This document shows positions 31,468 through 42,740 of a stretch of 64,000 bases of DNA, one piece after another (the first letter of the stretch is position 1; each line of letters begins with the position of its first letter). The DNA is from Phascolarctos cinereus (Eukaryota; Chordata; Mammalia; Diprotodontia; Phascolarctidae), in assembly GCF_002099425.1 (NCBI RefSeq), contig NW_018344057.1, positions 9,507,001 through 9,571,000 of the forward strand, in the 5' to 3' direction. The notes under the pieces are model-generated. The model ran no database searches and was not told the DNA's origin. It worked only from the letters and a program-made list of their open reading frames with translations. A program made the translations under genes and the position numbers.

Positions 31468-31693
31468 TTGTTCAGTTGCGTCAGACTCTTTGTAACTCTG
31501 TGGGCCATACTATCCATGGAATTTTCTTGGCAAAGATACTGGTGTGGTTTGCCATTTCCTTCTCTAGCAGATTAAGGCAAACAGAGATTAAGTGACCTGC
31601 CCAGGGAAAGTATGCATCTGAGGCTGCATTTGAACTCAGCTCTTCCTGACTCCGTGCCTAGCGTTTTAACCACTGATCCATGTAGCTGCCTCT
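31468..31693 (-). mobile_element. RTE-tailed SINE with a more BovB-like tail
   Basis: Minus-strand copy whose tail keeps 'tgtgggccatactatccatg' then 'gaattttcttggcaaagata', a stretch the other copies have lost but which BovB and Bov-tA tails possess (…tccatgggattttc…). Core 'attaaggcaaacagagatta', head 'ccactgatccatgtagctgc'. It may belong to an older or different SINE subfamily. Confidence 0.9.
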
Positions 31694-31726
31694 GTTGGCT
31701 CTGCCCAGGGTGGGGCAGATAGAGAG

Positions 31727-31985
31727 ATTCTGACGAGTGAAGGGACCTTGCTAACAGGGATAGGATAGGGACTAGAACTGTGATTTCATTGGTATAGGGA
31801 ATTCCCAGATGAGGAAACTCCCTCTGCTAACGCAGGTTGGTACCCTTTCTGTAGTTTGTAGTCTTAGAGTTGTCTAAAGCACTGAGAGCTTAAATGACCT
31901 ACCTTGGGTCACACGGCCAGGATGTATCAGAGGCAGGACATGAACCTGATCTTCCTGGTCTTGAGGCCGGCTCTCTCTCTGCACT
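31727..31985 (-). repeat. tRNA-derived SINE, 'gcattggtagagg' type, full length
   Basis: Plus-strand 'ctgtgatttcattggtatag', 'ggaattcccagatgaggaaa', 'ctgctaacgcaggttggtac', 'gggtcacacggccaggatg', 'gcaggacatgaacctgatct' is the reverse complement of the 14.58 and 25.85 kb copies and covers the complete unit. Confidence 0.8.
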
Positions 31986-32221
31986 TCAAACAAGCTGCTC
32001 ATAGACATGAAAAGATTTGCTTCCAGACCAGACAAATTTGTGAACAAAGCCCAGGGTGAAAATTCCAGTTGTTAAACCAAACTGTCAAGGGTATTTTAAT
32101 ATGCTCAAAAGAAGAAAGCCTGTTCTACCCTAATGAATTTAGACTGTATTCACTTCACATTTCTAGGGATTAAGGGTGACTTTAAAGCTATGGACCAAGA
32201 TAATACCATATTTATTGGTTA

Positions 32222-32600
32222 AATCATAGACTTTTAGAGATAGGAGTGATCTTTGCTGTTGTTATTCATTTGTGTCCAACTCTTCATGACCTCATTTGGG
32301 GTTTTCTTGGCAAAGATACCAGAGTGGTTTGCTATTTCCTTCTCTAGGCCATCTTACAGATGGAGAAACCAAGGAAGACAGGGTTAAGTGATTTGCCTAG
32401 GATCACAAAGCTAGTTATGTATCTGAGGTCACATTTGAACTCAGGTCTTCCTGACTCCAGGCCCAGCACTTTATCCACTGCACCACCGAGCTGCCAGAAG
32501 TGATCTTAGAGATCATCTAAATCCTATCCTTCATTTTACAGATATAGGAACTGAGGCCCAGAGAAGTTTGAAAAAAAAAACCAGGAACTTGCTTAAGATC
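32222..32600 (-). repeat. CR1/L3-type 3' end, split by a SINE
   Basis: 'atagacttttagagatagga' at the left and 'gatcttagagatcatctaaa', 'cattttacagatataggaac' at the right read as one reversed terminal piece when the SINE at 32,254-32,497 is set aside. Confidence 0.5.
32254..32497 (-). mobile_element. RTE-tailed SINE with target duplication
   Basis: Tail 'ttcatttgtgtccaactctt', 'ggttttcttggcaaagatac', head 'cactgcaccaccgagctgcc'. The repeat agtgatctt lies on both sides (32,245-32,253 and 32,499-32,507). Confidence 0.95.
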
Positions 32601-32636
32601 ATAATGCTAACGAATAGCAGAACAGGTGCTAAGAGA

Positions 32637-32912
32637 GTCTCAGTTTGAATTCCAGCTCTGATGCGTACTACCTGAAGTACTCTATTCATTTTTCTGAGCC
32701 TCAGTAGTCTCAGCTGTAAAATAAGGGAGGCTAAATTAGATTGTCTCTAAAAATCCCTTCTAGCTCAAAATCTATGCTTCTATGATTGACTCCAAATCTA
32801 GCTAGCACACTGAAAATGTTGGAACTAAAGGGCACTTTAGTAATGATATGATCTAATTTAATTCTTCCATTTTACAAGAGGAGTAAACTGAGGTAGAGAG
32901 ACTTACCCAAGG
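32637..32912. repeat. MIR/THER-type SINE (plus) and CR1/L3-type end (minus)
   Basis: 32,637-32,787 is a plus-strand SINE (ttccagctctgatgcgtact, 'ctcagctgtaaaataaggg', 'tctatgcttctatgattg'). 32,815-32,912 resembles the reversed CR1/L3-type end (ggcactttagtaatgatatg ... aactgaggtagagagac). Confidence 0.6.
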
Positions 32913-33478
32913 CATTTATTTGTGTGATTTGTCTACTTATTTGTATGAGTTATTAACTTATTTCTATTTGTTTATTTTCACTTCTTCTGTACCCAGATGG
33001 CCCCAGAATTCTGAGAGGAACCATCATCCTAACTTGAATAACCTCTTTTATTTTTTAAACCCCAGATGGGATTGGGATAGCATGCTTGGCCTTAAATATG
33101 TCATATATTAAGAGCAGGAAACAAAATAGAATGTCTTCACAGGACCTAATTTTCATTTTTCTGGCTCATTAAACATCGAAAGTGGGAGGAAATACTCATA
33201 ACTGATTTATAAGTGGAAGACAGTCACATCACTAGCAGAAGTCCCATTTTTTCACTTTACATACCAAAAGATGAGAGGGGCAATATGGAAAAGGTTTGAG
33301 GCACTGAATTCAATGCAAAACTATTTGGACTTATGGACAAAAATAACAGAACAGTCAAAATTATTTGTATATAGAATCAGTTGAATTCAGGATGGTTCTT
33401 TTGGGGGGGGAAGCGGGGGAGGGGCAGGGTTGTGCCATTTTATCTAGAAAAGCTCCCTGTGTAACTTTTGAACTCTCC
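32913..33478. other. No recognisable gene or repeat
   Basis: A/T-rich. A G10 run lies near 33,400. Frames of 63-76 codons have no motif. Confidence 0.4.
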
Positions 33479-33493
33479 AACAATAAGATGTTA

Positions 33494-33756
33494 GCAGCAG
33501 CTAAGTGGTGTAGTGGACAGACTGATGGGCCTGGAGTGAGGAAGACTCATCTTCATGAGTTCAAATCTGGCCTCAGACACTTACTAGCTTTGTGACCCTA
33601 GGCAAATCATTTAATCCTGTTTGTCTCAGTTTTCTTATCTGTAAGATGAGCTGGAGAAGGAAATGGCAAACCACTCCAGTATCTGTGCCAAGAAAACCCC
33701 AAATGGAGTCACAAAGAGTCGGACACAATTGAAAAATGATTGAAAATGAATGAATG
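33494..33756 (+). mobile_element. RTE-tailed SINE with target duplication
   Basis: Head gcagcagctaagtggtgtag, core 'ttcttatctgtaagatgagc', tail 'aaatggagtcacaaagagtc', with a TGAATGAA end in place of (CAA)n. Flanked by aacaataagatgtta (33,479-33,493) and aacattaagatgtta (33,757-33,771), one difference in 15. Confidence 0.94.
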
Positions 33757-33774
33757 AACATTAAGATGTTATCA

Positions 33775-34429
33775 GATATTACAACTGTAGTTGATCTCTG
33801 GAATCATTAATTGGAGTTATTTAGACTCCAGGAAATGAGAACATGAAACAGGTCAGAGTTTAAAGATGACCATTCCTAAGATGGGTTCTCTTCTAGAATT
33901 TAAAGATAGGTACCCTACACACAGTCTTCTTCCTCTTCTGGAGGTTTTTCATGACCACTCCCTAGCTAAAGAGAATATAATGCCTCCTCTTTTTCTCACC
34001 CAATCCTTTTTGAGACTTTTCTTCTCTGTTCCAGATGTTCCAGTGGCAGATTAAAGACAATTTCCCTTCCCTTCTTTCTTCTTTTTTCTCCTATTGTATT
34101 CTCTTCCCCCTCCCTTTTCTTTCTTTCTTTTTTTTGAAGACCATCAAAACATAAAGAAATCATCCTACATTGTCTTGTCAATTATTGTTGCTGTTATGAT
34201 ATTATTATCGTTGCTGCTGTGCTGCTGCTAATGACAATGGTTGGAACCAAGGGAAACTGAGGAGATGTCTAAGAGAGAGGGAATACGTAGAAAGAGGAGA
34301 TGGTCCAGGATAGAATCTGGAGGAATAACCATACTTAAGGGGCAGGAGATAGATGATGATCCTGCAAAGAAAACTAATATATAGGCAGAGGAAGAGAAGC
34401 AGCATAGAAGCCAAGGGGAGAGAGAAGAA
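33775..34429. other. No recognisable gene or repeat
   Basis: Pyrimidine-rich at 34,050-34,135. Nothing else recognised. Confidence 0.4.
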
Positions 34430-34585
34430 GACTATTAAATCCCAGTTCTGCTAGGATACTACCCATTGGATCACGGGCAACTTTCTTAACCTCTTTTGAG
34501 TCTCAGCATCTCCATTTGTAAAACAAAGGGCTCGGATGCATTGATCTCTAGGTTCCCTTCCAGGATTGAAAATACTATGATTTTA
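34430..34585 (+). repeat. MIR/THER-type SINE
   Basis: 'aaatcccagttctgctagga', 'tcacgggcaactttcttaac', 'catttgtaaaacaaagggct' and 'ggttcccttccaggattg' give a plus-strand copy with the 'tatgatttt' end. Confidence 0.7.
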
Positions 34586-35246
34586 TTGCTCCCCAGTAAG
34601 TATCTATATATTGAATTAGAGTTCATACTATGCCTGTAAGTTAACTCTTACTAGGCACTTCTCTCTGTGATATGGGGATCCTCTTCCCTAGTCAATGCTG
34701 GACTCAAAATTTTTTCCCCCCCAAACTATCCTTTTTCAGCACTCCAAACAAGTTCTTTGGATATGAGGGGCTCTTATGGAATTAGAAGACCATCCTTGAA
34801 GTAATCAGAGACAACCTTTTGTTATCAGGAAGGATTATTTCAGGGAGAGACTCTCAAACTAATCTCTTCTAACACCTTATTGCTTCTTGGTTTCTTCATT
34901 CAAAATACTTGCAGTATTCAAGACATACAATGTATAGAAATAGCTGGGAAACCTACAGACTTCACATACTTAACCTGACACTCTATAATCCATAAGAAAC
35001 CTGGGAATGCAGGTTATTTGAATTTCACACATCATTTAAGTGTTTGTGCATCCTGTAACACAACAAAATCTAAATGATGACCATTTTGAGTAAAATGATT
35101 CATTTGGCCAAGGTTATTAAGCAATGAAGTCACTCAGAGCCTGAAAGAATGAGTCTCCACAATTAACGAGTGACTAACATGCCAATCAGGAAAAAAACTA
35201 TGTTTGAATCCTAACTATTATGGCCTAGGGCTGACTCAGGCTGGTC
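34586..35246. other. No recognisable gene or repeat
   Basis: Ordinary A/T-rich sequence with no family recognised. Confidence 0.4.
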
Positions 35247-35254
35247 CAGTAGTT

Positions 35255-35522
35255 CAGGCTCCTTAAACTTTTCCCACTCATTGCGCCTTCTCCTAGTTCA
35301 GCATTACATGGCCTGAGGGCATGCACACTGCAAAGTGCACATGCTTTGTGTTCAGAACTGAGGCAGCAGTGAAGTTGCACAAGGCTGCCAGAAATACCTC
35401 AGATTCATTACGTATTTGAATTTTAATTAATTTTTGGTTGTTGAGCATTCAGAAATCTTTTACTATTGCCAAATTTTTCATGACCCCATGTGGGGTTGCA
35501 ACTCACAGTTTAAGAAGCACGG
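35255..35522. mobile_element. hAT-type non-autonomous DNA transposon with perfect 8-bp target duplication
   Basis: Ends are inverted repeats: CAGGCTCCTTAAAC at the left and GTTTAAGAAGCACGG at the right, with 'gaccccatgtggggttgcaa' near the right end. The 8-bp direct repeat CAGTAGTT flanks the element exactly (35,247-35,254 and 35,523-35,530), the length hAT transposases make. At 268 bases with no open frame it needed a partner's transposase. Confidence 0.88.
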
Positions 35523-35599
35523 CAGTAGTTCAGGTATGAGATTGGAATACATGACATACTTGTATAGACCATCTAATAGCTAACAAAAAGAGGTTAAAA

Positions 35600-36725
35600 G
35601 TCATAATAATATCAATTGATAAATGGTCACAGGATATAATCGGACAGTTTTCAGAAGAAGAAATCTAAGCTATGAAAAGTCATATAAAATGCATTTTTCA
35701 CTAATAATTAGAAAAGTACAAATTGAAACAACTCTGAGTTTCCACCTTTCACCCATAATAATGGCAACACAGACAGGAAAAAGATAAATATTAGAGAAGC
35801 TGGGGGAAAATAGGTACATTCATGCAACATTGGTGAAACTGTGAACTGATCTAATATTACAGAAAGCAATTTGAAACTATGCCAAAAAAAAAGTAATTGA
35901 ACTGTACATACCCTTTGACTCAGTCATGCCACTATTAGGCCGATACTTCAAAAAGGTCAAAGAAAGAAGAAATGAGAAAGGAAGGAGAATAACCACTTAT
36001 TAAGTGCTTACTGTGCAAAGAACTTTGACAAATTCTATCTCATTTGATTCTTACAAAAACCCTGTGAGGTAGGTGCTATCATTTTACAGATGAAGAAACT
36101 GAGGCAGACGGAGGTTAAGTGACTCATCCAGGGTCACACTGCTAGTAAGTATCTCTGGGATTGGATTCTTCCTAACTTCAAGGTCAGAGTCTATCTACTT
36201 CACTACCCTAGGTGCCTCATATGTGTGTATACACACATGCATACATGTATGTGCATGCAATGCACATACATGCCATATTCAAGCACTTGAAACTGAGGGC
36301 ATGTCTATCTACTGAGGAATAACTAAATAAATTAGTCTATATAAATGTAACGGCATACTATTGTGCCATATGAAATGATGAAGGGGACAGTTTCAGAGAA
36401 ATGTAGGAAAACTTGTATGAACTGATGCAGTATGAAGAGAGCACACTCAGAGAATAATTTATGCAACAGCTTTGGACATCTTAGGAACTCTGATCAATAC
36501 AATAACCAATGATGATTTCAGAGGAAAAAAGATGAAACATGGTACTCATCTAGTAAGAGGATTCAAGATGCAGAATGAGACATATATTTATACGTAGCCA
36601 ATCTGGAATTTGGTTTGACTATGCATATTTGTTACAAGGGTTTTGTTTTTCTTTTCTTTTTCCAATGGGTAAGGGGTGGGAAGGAGAAAAAAATTCTTGT
36701 TAATTGAAAAAAAATTAAAAGAAAG
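35600..36725 (+). mobile_element. L1 LINE 3' end, interrupted by a MIR
   Basis: 'tcaattgataaatggtcaca', 'cagttttcagaagaagaaat', 'aattgaaacaactctgagtt', 'ctgtacataccctttgactc' cover the C-terminal end of ORF2. After the MIR at 35,985-36,215 the 3' UTR resumes (actgatgcagtatgaagaga, 'ttacaagggttttgtttttc') and ends in an A-rich tail at about 36,725. Many stops; 5'-truncated. Confidence 0.88.
35985..36215 (-). repeat. MIR-type SINE inside L1
   Basis: 'cacttattaagtgcttactg', 'accctgtgaggtaggtgcta', 'ttacagatgaagaaactgag', 'ggtcacactgctagtaag' read as a minus-strand MIR. A MIR-like SINE inside L1 means either this L1 is very old or this SINE subfamily stayed active late. Confidence 0.8.
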
Positions 36726-36729
36726 GATA

Positions 36730-37164
36730 TGAATAACAAGGATATAGTGTTGGTTCAGGTAGACACACAGCTCTACCATGCCTCTGTATGGAAACACATC
36801 TGGTCAGAAGGTGTGTTGACTCCAGGGCAGGCGGGGGTCTGAAGAACAATGACATCTGAAGGGCTGGCCATTTTATGTCCCAGGCTACTGGAAAACTACA
36901 TTAAAGGCTCGAATATCCTAGAGAGCAATCAAAAATTGAGAACAGCTTCCTTGCCTTTTAGAGAAAGACTAGCACAGATCAAATGGCAAGATTCTAATAG
37001 ATATGAATTCTACTACTCCTTACCCCTTGGTGGGATGGCAAAATCCTAAAGGTCTTCAATAATACCTTCCACCACTGAAAGGGCTTCAAGATTACTCCTG
37101 GACAGTCCTGACCTTGGAGTGCTAAATGCCTGGCACAGATAGCATAGGGAGAGGAGCTTAGTGT
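36730..37164. other. No recognisable gene or repeat
   Basis: A 66-codon plus frame at 36,849-37,049 has no recognised motif. Confidence 0.4.
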
Positions 37165-37192
37165 GGGTAAAAGAAAAGAGAAAAAGATAAAA

Positions 37193-37285
<93 letters not shown>

Positions 37286-37335
37286 AAAAGAAGAAAGAAA
37301 GAAAGAAAAAGAAGGAAAGAAAGAGGAAAGAAGGA

Positions 37336-37387
<52 letters not shown>

Positions 37388-37403
37388 AGGAAAGAAAATA
37401 GGA

Positions 37404-37455
<52 letters not shown>

Positions 37456-37577
37456 AAAAAAGAAGGAAAGAAAGAAGGAAAGAAAGAAGGAAGGAAAGAA
37501 AGAAAGAAAGAAAGAAAGAAAGAAAAAGAAGGAAAGAAAGAAGGAAAGAAGGAAAGAAAGAAGGAAGGAAGGAAGGA

Positions 37578-37652
<75 letters not shown>

Positions 37653-37690
37653 GACAGGGAAGGAGGGATGGAAGGAAAGAAGGAAGGATG
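37165..37690. repeat. (GAAA)n purine tract
   Basis: Nearly 0.5 kb of GAAA units with GGAA and AAAG variants and a (GGAA)n/GGAT edge at the right. One strand is all purine. The 176- and 207-codon Lys/Glu and Phe/Ser/Leu frames are artefacts. Confidence 0.98.
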
Positions 37691-38389
37691 TGACAGTCTC
37701 CTGCAGGAATACAGAATGCATATGGAGAAGAGGGAATGTGAGAAATTGCAGGCTTTGCTTTTGGAAGGACGGATCCATCATGGGGTGGATGTTTGGGGGC
37801 GAGTTCAGAGTGGAACTTTCGCTAGAAAGGGCACAGCACCGGAAACATCAAAGCTGCTGCACAAAGGATGACGATCACTGACGCTCGTTAAGGGTCAGGG
37901 TCATTTGCAATGAAGTAGTTAAGAGGTCACTGCATGCAGCCTGTCCCGGTGCTGTTGCTGTCCCTTATTTGACAGAATTTCAGGATGCTCTCCTTCCTCT
38001 CTTTTATCTAGAAACTTGTTTGCCACCAAGCCAACTAGGAGATTCCTTTTCTTCTAGGTAAACACATATCCGTCATAGTAATGCCGGGACAGTTTTACTT
38101 CTCTCTCTGCCCCCTTCCCCCCCCCCATTGTTAGAGAGCAAGGAGGCAGCTCCCAACCGGACCCACTTTGGTCCCCCGAGACTTTTTTGAGAAGTTATCT
38201 AAACCTTACTGGGGAAAGAACGCCTGCCAGTTGAGAGGGATCTGAGCCACGTCACCAAACCTGGAGACCTGGCCAACTCAGCTTCAGGGATGGAATAGAA
38301 ACAGGCCAGAGTGAGTCACGCAGAAAGTCCCATCAGTTAAGTCTTCCTGGAGACTGGATCCTAAAAATTGATGGGGCAGGAGTTTACCT
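37691..38389. other. No recognisable gene or repeat
   Basis: Slightly richer in GC than its surroundings (37,860-38,330), but no CpG island, exon or repeat could be identified. Confidence 0.4.
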
Positions 38390-40500
38390 TTTCCTAGGGT
38401 GGCACTGATTGAGGACATGGCTTCTGGGTGTCTGGGAGGTGGGACACCCAGCTCTGGTAGTCAGAGAACATGATGACAAATTTGTTGTCTAGCAGTGGCA
38501 AACCTCTTATCCTGAATGGAGGGGGTTGAGAGGAAGGGCCATTTTGACATTTGGGGGCAGGTTGAGGACCACAAGGGATCAGTAGGCTTTCCAATGGGCA
38601 CAAATAGCCCTGCTGGCAAAAATATCACCTTGTCTTTAGTTGGGAGGAGGCATCATATGGTCCTATGTTCAGAACAACATGGACCCATGGCCCACATGCC
38701 CAGATTATAAATAGACCTACTTCTAACCTCTAATTTTCTTATAACAGAATTATCTTAGTTATCTAGTTCAGGAGAGGCCATATTATTTTTCTGATGGATG
38801 CTGACATGCCCCCCCACCTTCCAAAAAATTTGTGTGCTGTAGGAGGCACTGGCAAAATTCTTCTATTGGTTCTGAACCCAAAGGAGAGAACCTTCTGACT
38901 GCTCAGTGTTGCTTTCTCCAGGTCCCAGACCAGTAGACCAGAGCTATGTCCACCACCTACAAATTAATGCAGATGAAGATGTTATCTGATTCCTTCAAAG
39001 CTCTCTCACATACCAATCATGTGGGTCATAGCCCAGCCTACTAGGTAGATTGTATTTGTCTGGATGAGTATTGCTAACCCTATTTCATCCTTAGACACAC
39101 CCCATACCTCAGAGTATTTCTTGTTGCTAGATTAATGGCCTTTGAAGTCCAGTTTCAACTGCCTCTCTTGTAGTAAGCAGAGCCAATGGTGAATCAGACT
39201 AACAGGAGTTCCTCTGAAGCCAGGTCCCCATAGTCAAGAGTCCATTGGGCTAGCAGAGGAAGCCAAGTATTAGGGATGGGACTGAAGGCCTCAGCTTCTG
39301 GCAAAGTCAAAGCCTTTTTGTAAAGGGTAGTGATGTCCATGAGACCTGGGAAAGCATTATCTCAAATGTACCATGTACATTTAACAATACCAGCCTCCCA
39401 TCTTGTTGGAGATGGTGGAGAGCATCTTGCATCACCCAACTCATAATAGGCAACTTAAATGAAAGTGGATGGTATGACATTGTATCATCTGTTCAGTAGC
39501 AACTAGGACCAGTAACAGATGAGCAACTGTTTTTCAAAAATGGTATATTGAATGGCTACTTCAGGGAGCTTATAATTCCATAAGTCTAAAGGTTGGTTGG
39601 CCTTCCAAAGCCTCCACTCGACCTGGTCTTTACGGGCAGAGACATCTAAAGACATAGGACCCCCTGAGGTCACAAGGGCTCAGGGAGAGAGTCCGATGTA
39701 TTTTAGATATCCCCAGACTATAGCTCTGGGCCCCAGGTAAAACAGGCAGACTTTCAAGTAATTTGTTAATAGGGGCCATAAGGATACCCAGGTGGGGAAT
39801 GTGGATTTTCCAAAAAATGAAGGGTCCAATAAGCCCCTGGGCTTCTTTGTGAGGAACCAAGAGTCAATCACTGTTTCTCAACTATAGCTAGAGTCATTCA
39901 GGTTCTCCCTAAGTACTATATTCCTCAAACCTTAACTGAGTGCTCTGTGCCCTGGATTTTCTTAGGGTCAATCATCCACCCCTTGTCCTACATATCCACT
40001 GCCATCTGCTCTAGAGCCTGCATGGCTTCATCCAGTCTGGTCAATCTCTTGTCATCAACGTAGTGGCATACAACAATTTCCTCAGAAAGGGAAGCCTCTT
40101 TCAGGTCTCTGCCCACCAGACTGTGATAGCATGAAGAAGAGGTAAAGTTGCCCTGAGGAAAGATGGCAAAGGTGTAATAGACTGCTTTCCTTGGTGCAAG
40201 TGAACTGCTTTTGACCAATCTTAGTCATTGGAATAGAGGAAAAAGGCAGGGTTAGCAATTCCCTACTACTCACTGGGTGTCAGGGCTACCTGGTCCATCC
40301 CATTGATAAGGTCAGGAATGGCCTCAGCAATTGTTGTGACAACTGTCTAAGTTTCCTACAATCCGCTGTAAATATGCTTTCTGCCTTCCTCGCATGCCAC
40401 ACAAGGTGGTTATAAGGGGAGCTGTTGTAGTAAAGTTCTCTGGCCACCTTTATCTCCATTACTAGGGATGAAATACCTTCCACTCCATCCTGGGGCCCAA
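38390..40500 (-). mobile_element. Endogenous retrovirus fossil, ERV-L-like pol
   Basis: Minus-strand translation shows the reverse transcriptase region (its 5' part near 40,500-40,290, the YVDD catalytic box near 40,060), then the connection region near 39,860-39,630, with more pol-like sequence downstream to about 38,390. The wording of these regions is closest to class III (ERV-L) elements in my memory; class I is the alternative. The copy is broken in many places, so it is old. No flanking LTR pair on the minus strand was identified with confidence; LTR-like sequence at 43-45 kb could be related. Confidence 0.8.
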
Positions 40501-40504
40501 TATT

Positions 40505-40672
40505 ATTTGTTATGACTCTGAGCAAGTCACTTAACCTTGGTCTACCTCAGTTTCTTCATCTGTAAAATGGATATAAGAATAGCACCTACTTCATAGGGTT
40601 ATTGTAAGGATCAAATGTGATATTTGTAAAGAACTTTGCAAACCTCAAAGCACTGTACAAATGCATATGTAG
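40505..40672 (+). repeat. CORE/MIR-type SINE
   Basis: 'gactctgagcaagtcactta', 'tttcttcatctgtaaaatgg', 'cacctacttcatagggttat', 'gcaaacctcaaagcactgta'. Head missing; the L2-like tail is well kept. Confidence 0.85.
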
Positions 40673-41097
40673 TACAGGATTTTTTTTCAATTTCAGGTTG
40701 TACTAGATGTCGTCTTAGTGATTCTGTGACTAGTTCCATATTCCAAAATATGGGAAGTGTTTCTCCCCACTGCCTTTTGGAATCTAAGGCATAAGGGGAA
40801 ATGATGGCCTCTGTGAATTGGATGCTTTTCAGGTCTTCTGAGATGGTGCTTTTAGAGCCTTTCCTAATCTGGAATCATGCCTTTCAGAAACACAAGGAGG
40901 AAAAAGTTATAATCAGCTAGTGGGCTGTTCAGGAAGAGATAGAAACTGGTCCCAACATGTTGCCATGTGGAACAGGAAACACTAATTGTGCAGCCAGAGC
41001 TCAGTGCTGGGTTTTTTCTTTCACAGCTCAGCTCTTTAATCTATGAGGCTCAGTCAAAGCCAAAGACAACAGTTCTTACCACTTTGTGATTCTATTA
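40673..41097. other. No recognisable gene or repeat
   Basis: No family or exon recognised. Confidence 0.35.
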
Positions 41098-42301
41098 TTT
41101 TTTTTGAATGAACAAAAATCTATTTTCTTCTCCTATTACCTCCACCTTTCCCTCATTAAGAAAGGAAGAAAAACAAAGCCCTTATAACATATATGGATAG
41201 TCAAGCAAAACAAATTCCCTCATTGACCATGGTCAAAAAATGTGTAGCCCATTTTCATCTTGAATTTATCACCGCTCTATCAGGAGTTGAGTGACATGCT
41301 TCATCATGGGTCCCCTAGAATTATGGTTAATTGTTGCATTGATCAGAGTTTTGAAGTCTTTAAGTGTTGTTTGTCTTTACAGTATTGTCGTTATTATATA
41401 CATGGTTCTCCTGGTTCTGCTCACTTCACTCTGCATCAGTTCATGCAAGTCTTCTCAGGTTTCTCTGAAATGATCCCCTTTATCACTTCTTACAAGACAA
41501 TAATATTGCATTACATTCATGTGCCATTACATTTTTCAGCCATCCCCCAACTGATGAGCACCTCCTTAGTTTCCAGTTCTCTTCCACCACAAAAGAGCTG
41601 CTATAAATATTTTTGTATATACCTGTCTTATGCCTCTTCCTTTTATCTCTTTGGGTCAAAGAGTATGTAACTTTTGGGGCATAGTTCTAAATTGCTTCCA
41701 TAATGGCTGAACCACTGCACAGCATTACCAACAGTGCATTAACATGCCTGTTTTTTTCCCATACTTCCTCCAATAGGTGATTTTCCTTTTTGTCAATTTT
41801 GTCAGTCTCATGGCTGTGAGGTGGAAACTCACAATCATTTTAATTTACATTTCTTTAATTATTAATGATTTGGAGCATTTTTATATGGTTGATAGCTTAG
41901 ATATTTTTCTCTGAAAACTTTGTGTTCATATCCTTTGATGTTTTATCAATTGGGAAATGGCTCCTATTCTTATAATATTTGAATTAGTTTTTTTATATCT
42001 TTGTAAATGAGATCTCTATAAAAGAAACTTACAGCAATAATTTTTTTCAGGTTGTATGCTTTTATTCTAATTTTAGCTCTTTTGGTTTTGTTTGTAGAAA
42101 ACCTTTTACATTTATCCATTTTATCTTCTATGATCCTATCTATCCTTTCTTTGGTCATGAACTCTTCCTCATCCATAAATCTCATAGGTAATTTCTTCCT
42201 TGTTCCTCTAATTTGCTTTTGGTGTCACCCTTTATGTCTAAATCACATACCCATTTGTGGCTTATCATGATATATGGAATGAGATGTGGTCTATACCTAG
42301 T
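41098..42301 (-). mobile_element. L1 LINE 3' end
   Basis: Starts with the reversed A-tail and 3' UTR (gtcaagcaaaacaaattccc, 'ctcctggttctgctcacttc') and continues into the C-terminal part of ORF2 (tttacatttatccattttat, 'ctttggtcatgaactcttcc'). 1.2 kb, 5'-truncated, many stops. Confidence 0.88.
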
Positions 42302-42307
42302 TTCCTT

Positions 42308-42429
42308 GTCATTTTACAGATGAGGAAACTGAGGCTCAGAAAATTTAAGCAACTTGCCTAAGGTCATAGAGGTACTAAGTGGTAGAGCTGAGATTTGAAC
42401 CGAGGTCCTCTGAGTCTAAATCCATAACT
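42308..42429 (-). repeat. MIR-type SINE fragment
   Basis: 'cattttacagatgaggaaac', 'gagatttgaaccgaggtcct', 'gagtctaaatccataac'. Confidence 0.75.
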
Positions 42430-42569
42430 AGGCATATATACGTACATATATATATATACATAATCCAATAATCATTAATAAAAAGATTAACATACCTATA
42501 ACCTAATTCCTCAAAGTTTCTACTTGGATACCTCTGTAGATTTATTCCCTTTAATATCATTCAACCAAC

Positions 42570-42660
42570 ATAAATTAAAGGCATGCTGGCAGAAAGCACA
42601 AAGATTCTATGAATACAAAGATGAGTAAGACACAAGATTTCAAGGAACTTATAGTCTTGC
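42570..42660 (-). repeat. L2 LINE 3' end, diverged
   Basis: 'ggcatgctggcagaaagcac' and 'tttcaaggaacttatagtct' recall the reversed L2 end; weak match. Confidence 0.4.
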
Positions 42661-42740
42661 AAATATTGGTTAAAAGTTTAATCTACATGCACTGAAGTAA
42701 GAATTGGATATCCAGTGAGATCACCAAGACTCCCTTTCTG

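Noticed and set aside
37158-37781. Long open frames (176-207 codons) on both strands
   Set aside because: They are translations of the GAAA tract and carry no protein information.
38040-38330. CpG island or promoter
   Set aside because: Moderately GC-rich but CpGs are sparse and no first-exon-like sequence follows.
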